From: Dipteris shenzhenensis
Lineage: Eukaryota > Polypodiophyta > Polypodiopsida > Gleicheniales
Strand: one strand, 5' to 3'
Assembly: GCA_047967505.1 (NCBI GenBank)
Contig: CM106539.1
DNA length: 64,000 nt
The notes under the pieces: model-generated
Database searches by the model: none
What the model was told of the DNA's origin: nothing
Seen by the model: only the letters and a program-made list of their open reading frames with translations
Position numbers and translations under genes: made by a program
Shown here: positions 25,926 through 36,540 of the stretch, piece after piece
Numbering within the stretch: the stretch's first letter is position 1
Layout: every line of letters begins with the position of its first letter

Positions 25926-26168
25926 AAGAGAGGGAGAGAGATTAAGAGAGAGAAGAGGGGTGGAGGGAGAGAGAGAGAGAATGAAAACTCAAAGAGTAAA
26001 AGAGAGAGAATGAAAACTCCTGGTGGCCGTGGTAGCTACAGGAGGGGATTTTTTTAGTAGGCATTACAATTCTTTTTAAATTAGTTTCTTATTTGAGATT
26101 TTGAGTTCTATTTCAATTAGTTTCTTATTGAAATTTGAGTTTGTAAATTTGAAAAGAGAGAAAGTAAG

Positions 26169-26210
<42 letters not shown>

Positions 26211-26267
26211 AGAGGAGAGGGGAGGTAGAGAAGGAGAGAGAGGGAGGGATATTAGGAGAGAGGGAGG

Positions 26268-26299
<32 letters not shown>

Positions 26300-26340
26300 A
26301 AGAAAGAAAGAAAGAGAAGGAGGGAGAATATACTTTGTAA
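25771..26340 (+). repeat. (GA)n arrays in presumed leader
   Basis: Several GA runs (the longest about 25862-25915) are separated by AAGAGAG variants, plus a CCTGGTGGCCGTGG relic of the GC core at about 26018. 26341-26487 holds a short repeat of CCTTGTAAAGCC...CACATTTATTG and the acceptor TTCTTATAG. Confidence 0.9.
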
Positions 26341-26487
26341 AGCCCTCTCTGCTATTGGTCACATTTATTGCCATATGAAGCCTTGTAAAGCCTTTTGGGC
26401 TATTTCCCACATTTATTGTATCAAGTGTTGTATATTGTGCTTTACTTGTATGTATCTAAATTCGTCATTATCTTTTCTTATAGGATT

Positions 26488-28686
26488 ATGGAGCAATCAA
26501 CTAATGTGGGGGCTAGCCTAAATGACTTTGACATTAGAGCATGGGTCTTTGATGTCACTTTGAATTTGAAAGGAAAGGAATATAGCCCCAATGGCTTTGG
26601 TAGGTGGACTCGATATCACATGGGTAGAAGAGCTTGGTTTCTTCATCAAAAGGAAAAGATACTCTTTCTACTTATGTCAAAAAGGGAGTTCAATGATGTT
26701 GACGATCCATGGGATGCTACATTCTTCAAAAAAGATATGACTTCAAGCCTTATAGTAGGCATAATGATAGAGCCAAAAGAGACTTTTATGGATATTTTCA
26801 CAAAGAGTTCAGATCCTGAAGTTGGCGGTCTTCATTTTGTTGTGTCAAGGAGAGACTCAAAGACCTTTGTGATGCCTCCTCCTCAACCATCAAAGTTTCC
26901 AAAGCTGCAAAGTGCATTGGAGGCTCTTGCATATACTTGGGAGCAATTTCCTAGTGTGGTGGCAAAAAGGATGCATGCAAATATTATGTTTGAGTACTTT
27001 CAAGATGCACAATATGCTCCTCAAATTCAAGGATCTTCACATGAAGGAGATCAAGCATAGACTTTGATGCAAGGGCAAGAAGAACATGCACACTGTCACA
27101 AACGTGTAGAACATGAGCGCAAACTTCTAGAGCAAGAAATGGTGGATGTCACTAAGGATGATGAAACATAAGCCTTGAGTGCACGGGAATTAAAAAAAAT
27201 TGAAGAAGATGAAGGTCGATCCACTGCAGTTATGCTAGAAGCTCTTGCTAGCAAACCACGACGTGAAATGCAAAAGGCTAGTACTGCAAGAGCCACAGTT
27301 CCAAGCAGTAGAAAAAGGCATCATCCCACTGTAAAGAAAGATCATGTGGATGAAAAACGGTTTAAAGAAGAGAAAGATGAAGAAGACTTAGAACCCGAAG
27401 CTGAAGATGATCAGGATGAACTCACATCAATCAAAAAACTCAATTTGCATCTTAATGAAGTAGTAATAGATGATGATGTGGGATATATCTGGGGTCAAAG
27501 GATGTGGTTTGTGAATGCCAAAGATGCGGAAGCTGCAGCTGTCTTTACCAATAGCCGAAACCTTGATATATCCTATGCACTGAAAATATATGAGGCTTTG
27601 AGAGATGGAAAGAAACCTATGGCAAGCAATGTGGTCCTGCGTCCAATAATGTTTTGTCCAATCAAAAATAGCTTTTTGGATCAAATTACATTTACGGGGC
27701 CTACACATTTTGAGGAAACCTTCACTCGATTCTTTAAAGACACTCTTAAAAATATTCCACATGAATAAGGCCAAGAGGCACAAGGTGAGAATATGTTAAA
27801 GGAAGCAAAGAAGGAATTCCTCCTTACTTGCAAATTCTAGCCCATTGATGGTCAACATTGGGCTTATGCTTGCAATCAGATCACCAAAGAAGCAAAGGAG
27901 GTCAAAAGACTCACTTCAAAACAATTTGCAAAGATAACTTCATTCCATTGTTATCCTGCAACCATCCGTATATTCAAGCATGAGATCAAGTATTTGATTG
28001 AGTCCGAAAGACTTAATCATTATGTCCATGGGAAGCGTAAGATATCCTCAACATCAGAGGTCTTACAGAAGGCAAGGTTTGTATGGACAACATTTGGTTC
28101 TCAAAATCCTAGTTTGAAGAGAAAGGTCACAAAAGCAGATGCCGATGCACTCACAAACTTCTATACTTCTTTGAGTGCAGTTGTGCCTAGGGGAACTCAA
28201 GAGCGAGAAGAAAATATGACAAGCCTCAAGGTGGTGAGAGACAGATATGCCGACTACACTTCCATCATATTTCGTCCTGTTGAAGTGTTCAATGAGATGC
28301 TTGAAGCATGCATTGCATGTGAGCATGGAGAGTTGACTTATGAAGCTCCTTTGTTTGTCTCCGAAAAGTCAAAGGTAATGGATAAGAAGGAGTTGACGGC
28401 AAGGATGTGGAGGCCTATAAAGTACTTACCTGACAAGTATGCATCCACGGTAGCACAAAAACTTTTAAAGAAAGAATGGTTTTTTGGAAAGAAAGACAAT
28501 GACCACTGCTTGGAAGAATGCATCAATATACAGGTGAGGCATGATGCAGTGCATAGTGCCATTAAGTATTTGCTGTCAGAGAAACAAATCCCACTTAGTC
28601 ATTGTAACATTGACTATAATGTGGTCAAGCATATAGCTTCTTTGTCAACACCCAAGGTAAAAGCTATGGGCAAACAGGTGGATTAA
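26488..28686 (+). pseudogene. large DGQH-motif gene, one frame with four premature stops
   Basis: A single frame of 733 codons runs from ATG 26488 (MEQSTNVGASLNDFDIRAW), just after a TTCTTATAG acceptor, to 28686. In-frame stops lie at 27058 (TAG), 27169 (TAA), 27766 (TAA) and 27838 (TAG); each could be a former CAA or CAG. Codons 1-190 form an unrecognised globular region (WTRYHMGRRAWFLHQ). A Lys/Glu-rich linker follows (27175-27430), then RPIMFCPIKNSFLDQITFTG, and at 27841-27861 PIDGQHW. This resembles the DGQHR motif of ParB/DndB-like proteins, with Arg to Trp explicable as CGG to TGG. The rest (27994-28686) is mostly helical with Cys/His pairs and no recognised family. The same strand and close spacing suggest one transcription unit with the peptidase copies downstream. 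Function unknown; the DGQHR relation is a hypothesis. Confidence 0.6.
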
Positions 28687-29718
28687 AAAGGATGAAGATG
28701 GGTCAAAAATAGTAACCTCTTACACCTCTTACATGAGAAAAGAAATCCCACAACAGGTGGTTGCATATGTGGAAAGATTAATCAACGAGATAAGGATGCC
28801 GACAGATATGCACCAAAGCTTTCAATTCAATGTAGAGGTTACGTCAGAGTCTGGAAAGCTTGTGAACTTTAGGGGAGTTTCAAAAGATGACTTCATCAAG
28901 AATTAGTCAACATGGGACAAGCCACACCATTAGCAAAGTGGCAATTTGCAACATTGTCATTTTTGTTGATAAACAAGACAAAGAAACCATGTAGGTTACT
29001 CGAGCATATTCATCAGGTTTGAAGATCTATAGTGGTGTTTATGCAGCAAAGAGAGGTAAGAGAGAATGTGGCATAGCGATTCAATCTCTTGAATCATTCT
29101 TCTTGTGTATGCGGAGTCCCAACCCTGATCACTCCTTACAAAAGAACATAAGAGGGAATTCAAATAATTTGAGATTGATGCTAGAAGAGCAAGATATTCC
29201 AAGGTCCATACATTATCAAAAAAACAACTATGGAAGTCCGGCAAAAAGTGAAGGTCTCTTGCTTACCATGGTGGAGAATTTGCTACCGGTAGGTTGGGAG
29301 GTCACCTTGTGCAGGATGGGATATGTATTTGAGGATCTCCTCAGAAAAGGGAACTCCACAAATATTATTGAAAACAGCATTTCATGGCCTATTTTCAGCT
29401 TCAAGCAGATCTAACCACAGGATATGAAAAAGAGGTAGAGCACAAGGAGACTGATGACATGGATGATGACCTTGAAGATCATAATGTCGCAGTTGATGAT
29501 GATGAAAAGATGGACTTACATGACCCGTTTAGAGAGAGGTTGGTGGATGAAGAGAAAGATGATAATGCCTTCTTTGATAATTATGGCTCGTAGGGTTATG
29601 TAAAAAGGCCACTATGACAATACTTAGCGGTATGAACTCTATTTCTTCACTAAATACCTTTTTTTAAATAAGATTTAAATTTAAAGATAATGAATCTAAT
29701 CTCTCATATTGTTTATAG
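28687..29718 (+). pseudogene. continuation of the DGQH-region gene, frame-shifted, unrecognised
   Basis: After 28686 coding character continues in another frame (KKDEDGSKIVTSYTSYMRKE...FQFNVEVTSESGKLVNF, to about 28905). A further open stretch at 29019-29414 contains LLLTMVENLLPVGWEVTLCR, and 29384-29593 is an acidic segment rich in Asp/Glu. It ends 5' of an acceptor at 29718. I recognise no domain. The acidic segment just before the peptidase region could be a linker. Confidence 0.45.
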
Positions 29719-30924
29719 GCAATAGAGGGAGAAGAAATGGATGAAGTCAATATGGAGGCACTCCCTTCTACTTCAGCAATGCAACCACCTCTAAATTTGG
29801 TTGAAGAATCCCATGAGCACAAGAGCTTTAAAGACACCATGGAAAAGCAGAATGACCGCAAACATAGAATACAAGTTATGACAGAGACCCATTCTGCAAA
29901 TTTAGCTACATTGGATAAAATGGAAAGCTCATTTGAAGTTAGGATCGTTTTGAAACGAGAACCTCAGTATTTGAGCTTTGGTAGAGAGGAGGTTTCAATC
30001 CTCTCCAATCCTTTAAAAGAGGTTAATGACAATGTTATCCTAGCCATTCTCAGGTAACATTTGTTTATTTGTTGCTACTTCAATGAGCTAACATTTGTTT
30101 ATTTGTTTATAGTGTAGTTATATCTCAGTTTCCTAGTGCAAAATGCAAATCAATTCTATGAGCTAACGTTTGTTTATTTCTTGGTGCAGTGTAGTTATTT
30201 CTTAGCTTCTTAGTGTAGTGTAGAATCGTGTCTACATGCTTGATGCTCTCCTTTCTTCTATTCTCAGCTCTCCTTAAAAGACTATAGAAGATGTTTGTAC
30301 CTGGTTAAGCCCTTTGAATTTAGATGGGGTGCGAGTCATCTTTATGCCTTATCATGAGGAGTAAGTATCAACTCCAACCTTATTTTTACTATTTCTTTGG
30401 CAAGTTTGTGTAAAACAATAATCATTTTTAATCTGGTCGTGTAGCTCACATTGGAGTCTGATCGCTTGGGACCTTGAAGTCAACCGTTTGTGGTTTGTGA
30501 ATTCAATGGAAGGCTATCATGCCAACTCCCCAAGGTAATTATTCTCGTAATATTTTTGTTACTTTCTTATTTTGTATCTTATGATCATGACATATTAATA
30601 TATTTCATATGTCATGATGGACAGTGCTGCATATCGGCTAGTATCTACTGTTAGAACAACTAGGGAGCGACAAGACGAGGACAAGACCAAGTAGAACTCA
30701 AACAACGTCTACCAGTGGAGCAAAAAGATGGGCACAGCTGTGGGTGGAGAGTTGCCTACAACTGCATGTTGTTTCTTAAAGAGATTTTTGATTTGGAGTT
30801 ACCAGTCAAAATGGAATCATATACAGAAGCCGATCTACTAGTGTTTTGGGCTAAGAGTATTCAGTGTCTAATTGCTACCATTGGGAAACAACCTGAAAAT
30901 ATGACTACATTGCAGCATGTATAA
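29719..30924 (+). pseudogene. Ulp1-like (C48-type) cysteine peptidase domain, tandem copy 1
   Basis: Four exons are inferred from GT-AG signals: 29719-30053, about 30114-30360, 30445-30534 and 30625-30924. Exon 3 holds the His motif SHWSLIAWDLEVNRLWFVNS. Exon 4 holds EQKDGHSCGWRVAYNCML, with the Gln six residues before the Cys as in Ulp1 proteins (Q..G..CG). The residue after the second strand is Asn (FVNSM) where Ulp1 has Asp. Such enzymes cleave SUMO or related modifiers; in plants the fold is often found inside transposons. A frameshift in exon 4 before EQKDG, a stop in exon 2 and a stop soon after the Cys block make this copy defective. The gap to the next copy (30925-31402) holds three or four repeats of an intron-like segment, CTCATAACTTTTT...CCAAGAGGAG. 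Confidence 0.7.
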
Positions 30925-31402
30925 AACCTTATCTTTATTCTTGTATGTTTGTTCAAGCCTTTAATTGGGATGTGTAAATCTCATAACTTTTTTATATTTT
31001 CCTCCAAGAGGAGAAGAGATTGAGTCTAATGAAAGCATGCTATCTTTATACTTCTATGATTATTTAAACCTTTATTTTTATTTGGGATGTGTAAATCTCA
31101 TAACTTTTTAAATTTTTCCTCCAAGAGGAGGAGAGAGTCACTCTAATGAAAGCATGTATGAAACCTTACTTTTTAAATTTTTGCTCCAAGAGGAGGAGAG
31201 AATCACTCTAATGAAAGCATGTATGAAACCTTATCTGTATACTTCTATGTAGTCTAATGAAAAAACCATTATTAATGTTGGGGAACAACCTAAAAATATG
31301 ACTACATTGCAGCATGTATGAAATCTTATCTTTATATTTCTATGCTTGTTTAAGCCTTTATTTGGGATGTGTACATCTCATAACTTTTTTATATTTTTAT
31401 AG

Positions 31403-32458
31403 TAGAAGGAGGATGTAGAAGACATAGCAAGTGAAGAAGAATACGATGTAGACTACTCTCTCAATAAGATGAGTCATGAAAATATGACTCTATTGCAGCA
31501 GATTGGAAGTTCATTCAGTGCTATATTGTTAATACGACAACAACCTCATTTTTTTGAATTTGGTGAAGAAGAGATTTTAATCCTCTTGAATCCTAAGAAA
31601 GAGGTTAATGTCAAAGTCATTACAACCATCCTCAGGTTTGATGCAGCCTTTTCCTTGGCTTTATACTTTGCTTATTTTGATTAAACCCAAGAAGCTAATA
31701 CTTTTTTTTAAAATATAGTAATGTTATAGCAGATTTTCCTCAAAATATACAAAGAGTTTCATATATGCTCGATCCTCTTATTTCTGAAGTGCTTAGCAAC
31801 AAAAAAGAAACCATAGAGGATGTTTGCAAGTGGTTGAAGCATGTTCCTATGAATGAGGCACAAGTTATCTTTATAGCATATTATGAGAAGTAAGCATCAA
31901 ACCCTACTTGTTTTTTCTATTGCGTTGCTAGGATTGTCTCAAACACAGTAATTATTCTTTATTGATAATGTAGCTCACATTGGAGTTTGGTGGTCGTGGA
32001 CATCTTTGCTAAGAAGTGCTTCTTTGCCAACTCAATGACATCCGTCCATGGCACTGTGTTAGAGTAAGTATAGACTACACTTGTTGTCACTTCTTGACAT
32101 GTAGATTGATATGCAATGCACATATTCACTGTTGTTATATGTTTTGATGTGCAGATCGGCTCGAAAGTTGGTAGGTGCTATCGACATAGTAATGCGGCAA
32201 CGTGACTTGGCACAACCAATAGAGTATATAACATGTCAGGTATCACATCAAGAGGATAGCCACATCTATAATTGTGGATGGAGGGTGGGCTACAATTGCT
32301 TTTTGATACTTGGTCAAATTTTTGAGATACAAAATGACACCACATTGTCAAAATATACAGACTTACATCTCTATGCATTTATAACAGGTACCATTCGAGC
32401 AATCATTAAGGGCAACATTATGGACCCTCCCACAAGTCAAATAGATAATGGCTCAGAG
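31403..32458 (+). pseudogene. Ulp1-like peptidase domain, tandem copy 2
   Basis: It has the same four-exon structure as copy 1: 31403-31635, 31719-31889, 31974-32063 and from 32155. Intron positions are identical relative to the protein. Matching words are NMTLLQQIGSSFSAILLI (copy 1: NLATLDKMESSFEVRIVL), EDVCKWL, SHWSLVVVDIFAKKCFFANS and YNCGWRVGYNCFLIL. The Gln is two residues further from the Cys than in copies 1 and 3. Exons 1-4 appear largely open here, so this may be the least damaged copy, but its fourth exon runs on without a stop into copy 3. Conserved introns show that the copies arose by DNA-level duplication, not retroposition. Confidence 0.7.
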
Positions 32459-33771
32459 GAGTGCAAAATGAATGCCGTCAAAGAGTCAAAGAGGATAGAA
32501 GACCTCAACTCTACAAACATGGCTTCATTGAAAGAATTGGGAAGCTCTTTTAATGTTAGGGTTATGATTCAACATAGACCTTAGTATCTTGAATTTGGTG
32601 AAGAGGAGATTTCAATCCTGTCTAGAGCTTCAAATGAGGTCAATAACAACGTTATGATGGCCATTCTCAGGTTTGATACAAACTTCTTCTTTGCTTGATA
32701 ATTCAATATTTTGATTAAATCTAATAAGCCAATATTCATTTATTTGTTGGTGCAATATAGTTATCTCATGATTTTGTAGAGCCGTACAAAATCGTGTGTA
32801 TATGTTGGATTCCCTCCTTTCTCCTATACTTAGCGATAGCAGAAAGATGATAGCCAATGTTTGTAAATGGTTATAGCCTTTACATTTACATGGCGTGCGA
32901 GTCCTATTTATGGCATATCACGAGATGTAAGTATCATGGCAACCTTTATTTTCATCTTATACTGGCAACATTGTGTTAAATAATAATGGTTCTTAATTAT
33001 TCGTGTAGGGAACATTGGAGTCTGGTGGTTTGGGACCTTGAAGACAACTATTGTTAATTTGTCAACTAGATTGCAGGCTTTCATGGCTCAGTGCAAATGT
33101 AAGTATTCTATTAATATGTTGTTACTTCTATATTATGTACCTTATGTAATAGACACACTAAGTTTTTTTAATATGTCATGATGAGCAGGTCGATTGAGAA
33201 GTTGGTATCTGCTATCAGAGAAACAAGACAGTACAAAGACTCACTAGACTTCCAAAAGCATTTAGTAGTAGAGCAGGAAGATGGGCATAGTTGTGGGTGG
33301 AGAGTTGCCTATAATTGCATGTTGATTTTTAAAGAAATTTTCTCACTTAAGCCACAGGTCTCATCAAAAGACTCTTTGGAGCTCAAATATTCAGACGAGG
33401 ATATACAATTGTTTAGGGCTGAAATCATTCGAGACCTAATTGCTGCCATTAGAATACAACGTGCAATTGAAGCAATATCAGAGCTTGCATTTAAGGAAGA
33501 GGAGACTGAGTCTACTGTGAAAGCACTGCACACTACAGAAGAAGTAGAGACTCAGTGTACACCTACAGCACCACAGCCTCCACTAGAAGCATCAGAAGAG
33601 TTGCCATAGCCTCCGCTTGCATTTAAGGAAGAGGATACTGAGTCTACTCTGAAAGCACTACATACTACAGAAGAACTAGAGATTGAGTGTACATCTAGAG
33701 CACCACAACCTCCATTGGAAGCATCAGAAGAGTTGCCACAGTCTCCACTAGAAGCATCAGAAGAGTTGTGA
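32459..33771 (+). pseudogene. Ulp1-like peptidase domain, tandem copy 3, with repeated acidic/Pro tail
   Basis: Exons are about 32459-32670 (joined to the last exon of copy 2), 32761-32926, 33009-33098 and 33189-33771. Motifs are NMASLKELGSSFNVRVMI, EHWSLVVWDLEDN, and EQEDGHSCGWRVAYNCMLIF. Stops interrupt exon 1 (after QHRP), exon 2 and exon 3. The tail is a 132-bp tandem repeat: LAFKEEETESTVKALHTTEE and PQPPLEASEELP recur 44 codons later, with one TAG between. The final TGA is at 33769-33771. The repeated reading frame suggests the array was once a polyprotein-like gene with three peptidase modules. Confidence 0.7.
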
Positions 33772-34439
33772 TGCATGTATGATGTTGTATGATGTTGTGT
33801 TTGTATATGTGCATGAGGAGCATATTCTCATGATGTTGTTTACTCCATGAATATTATGGTTGACATTTATTTGTTGCAATGTATGAATCATGATGTAGTT
33901 TTGGTTGATTATACAACAATTTGTGACTTATTACTTAAGTGGCATTTAGTCATGATATTTATATATTTATTTCATGCACACAATTTTATGATATGAATGT
34001 GTGATGATGTGGAAATATAACCTTGTGTGATGAGAATTTTGATATGAATATGTGATGATGTAATATTTGTAATATATTTCACTCCAAAGTATCAATTCCC
34101 AATGCTCCTCTCACTTAAAGTATAGCATTCCCAATGCTCTGCAAAATTTTATTCAGTTGGATAGTCTCCAATCACTTAAAGTAGAGCATTCCCAATCCTT
34201 CTCTCACTTTATTCCAACCCTTATCCTTATCATATCGAACACATCGTGCCTTAGTGCACTTGTATTCTTCCATCCTAGTCCTTCCACAAACACTCTCTTA
34301 TTTCTTACATCCTAGTCCTTTTGATTAACTTGTATTCATCTTTCACTTTATGTCTTCCCTCATTTTCTATCACTCTTGAAGGAGGGGTGGCTCATTGTGC
34401 ATCCCTCGCTATCACTCCCTCACTCTCCTTCTCCCACTT
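33772..34439. other. AT-rich downstream region, no gene
   Basis: Contains repeats of GATGTTGT, TGATATGAATRTGTGATGATG and CACTTAAAGTA.AGCATTCCCAAT. It could include the 3' untranslated region of the preceding gene. No coding motif is seen. Confidence 0.5.
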
Positions 34440-34900
34440 TCCCTCTAAGACAATGACTAGTTACTACCTGACTTCATTTACTGAACTCAAATTCTATCTT
34501 AGATCCCTTTTGTATGGACCAATGAAGGGAAAATCATTCGAGGAGGATATGTTACGCACATGGCTACTTGATTTGAACTCAGTAGAAGAGGTGAATATCC
34601 CTAGCTTTCTTTTTCGCTTCTTTTAATCACGTACTTCTTATGCTAACGAGTTAAATTTTCGTATAGGATATGGCGGTGGCTAGAAGCTGTATTGAAAAAA
34701 ATGGTGAAGATGAGGAAAGCCAAGAGAGAAAAGAAGAGTTATTGAATGCTTACAAGTCGGTGGAAAATTTGAAATAGGTTGTGAGGAGAGTCTGTGAGGA
34801 TATTTGCAATGCCAGAACTAGTTACACATGGCTTGCAGGTTTAAAGTCTACTTGTTTTCATGAAGCCAATGCCATAGTAAGCACTTTCGAGGACATATGC
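34440..34900 (+). pseudogene. unrecognised two-exon coding fragment
   Basis: MTSYYLTSFTELKFYLRSLL begins at 34453 and runs to LDLNSVEE, with a GTGAATAT donor near 34591 and an acceptor CGTATAG at about 34667. It continues MAVARSCIEKNGEDEESQER, with a TAG after SVENLK, then VVRRVCEDICNARTSYTWLA. The charged helical character and plausible splice sites suggest a gene remnant. I recognise no family. Confidence 0.35.
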
Positions 34901-35420
34901 TCTCTCTAATGACTTAATAGTCAAGTGATGGAAATTTAATTCCATAAAGACTTATGTGTTTTCTAAAATAACTATAATAGACAAGAAATGAAACTACAGT
35001 TCCACAAAAACTTTTTAGTTCTCTAATGTAAAGTTGTAATAGACAAGAGAGACAAAGATGAGATCTTCTAAGCTGAGCTAATGGAAGGTGTTTTTTAACA
35101 CCATATGTCTTTGAGTTATATGATCTACTTCTTGTACAAATGTGTCATGCTTTTTTTTAAATGTACTCTAGTTTTAATAACATGTCACACCATTTTTTCT
35201 AATTTGATTTTTTAAAATCTTACTTTTCGTCTCTTTTAACAATGTGATGTCCTCTTTTTTTAATGTACTCTAGTTTTAATAACATGTCACGTCATTTTTT
35301 CAAATTTGATTTTTTAAAATCTTACTTTTTGACTCAAAGTTTTGTTTTCTAAGAGCCTCTTTTTTTAAAATGCTTTATCCAAAATTATCTCACAAAACGA
35401 ATTTGGACAATGCACCAGTC
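34901..35420. repeat. AT-rich DNA with a 104-bp tandem duplication
   Basis: TGTACTCTAGTTTTAATAAC...TTGATTTTTTAAAATCTTAC occurs at about 35160 and again at about 35264. There is no gene. Confidence 0.7.
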
Positions 35421-35429
35421 AAAAATTAA

Positions 35430-36540
35430 TGAAATAGGTGTTAGTCAGAAAGCCAGACCTAATTCAAAAGAAATTCGAGAAGAGGGAGGCAGATCTAGTA
35501 TTGATAGATGAGGATGAAGATGGTTCCATGCAATAGCAATGGAATGAAAATATAATAAAGAAAGTAGTGGAAGCTTATGAAGAAAAAATGAAGAGGACTT
35601 CAAGGATGGAGGAGGATGATTTAGAGGGATTAAACCTCAATAGAGTGAAACATCCAGAGCCAATAGAGATCTATGACAAATAGTTGAATGTAGTCACAAT
35701 CACCAAGCTATTTCCTCTCCCATAGAATATAGGAAGTTTAATGTAGCCACAACCACCAACCCATTTCCTCTTCCATTTTGTGACACCATGTTGGACGTAG
35801 TTGCCAAAATTGAAGCCTGTAGGTTTTTGAATGGATTCAATGGTTGGATATAATAAGATTTAAATGGCCAAGGATGAAAACTATAAAATAGCATTTATTA
35901 TGGAATGGGGTGTGTTTGCTAGCACTAAGATGAATTTTGGGCTAAGAAATGCACCTCCAACATTCTAGGGCTCGATACAAAAAATTATCTCACCGAATGT
36001 TGAAAATCTAAGAACTGACACAATGTGCTTTTGCTATTTGGAGGGGTGTGTTGTTAGGGAATATTATCTCCAAATAAGGGAGGGCAATAGATCTGAGGAA
36101 AGTGGAAGCCATACAGGAAGCAAAGATGCCACACAATGCAAAGGAAGTCATATGGTTTATCAGAGAGATCAAATGGCACAACATACTTTTGAGGTACCTT
36201 TCCTATGTATTTCAGACGTTTTCCTAAGCCTTTCAACCATTGAAAAAATTTAACAAAGAAAAATGAGCAGTCCATTTGGAATGAGAACCAAGAAGAGGCA
36301 TTTTAGCTATTAAACTTAAATGTTGGTTGTAGCACCAATTTTGATTCCACTAAACTATTGTTTAGATTTTGACATGTTGGTAGATGCATCTGACATGTTG
36401 GTAGATGCATCTAACATGTTGGTAGTCTTGATATAGATGCACAAGTCTAAATGGTTTCAAGGAATCACACAATCATAGAAAGAGAAGGTTCGTACATGGT
36501 TATGCAGGGTTTTGACATTTTGCGAGTAAAGTTTTTTGCA
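35430..36540 (+). pseudogene. Ty3-gypsy reverse transcriptase / RNase H relic
   Basis: A charged stretch (35460-35690) is followed by FPLPFCDTMLDVVAKIEACR (about 35765-35820), GFNG.YNKI, and at 35877-35980 AFIMEWGVFASTKMNFGLRN then APPTF. This matches the gypsy RT words FPLPFID..L, DG.SGYNQI, FITEWG.FAY and MPFGLKNAPATFQ. At about 36110-36180 MPHNAKEVIWFIREIKWHN matches the thumb (NVKEVRGFLG). FDMLVDAS near 36360 matches the start of RNase H, where a 21-bp unit (GACATGTTGGTAGATGCATCT) is repeated nearly three times. Frameshifts and stops are frequent. Its orientation agrees with the gag relic at 5.5-9.2 kb. Confidence 0.75.

Noticed and set aside
26488-28686. Variant genetic code (TAG/TAA as Gln) to explain four in-frame stops
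   Set aside because: Other breaks include TGA from CGA, frameshifts and GAC to AAC, so C-to-T decay explains them all.
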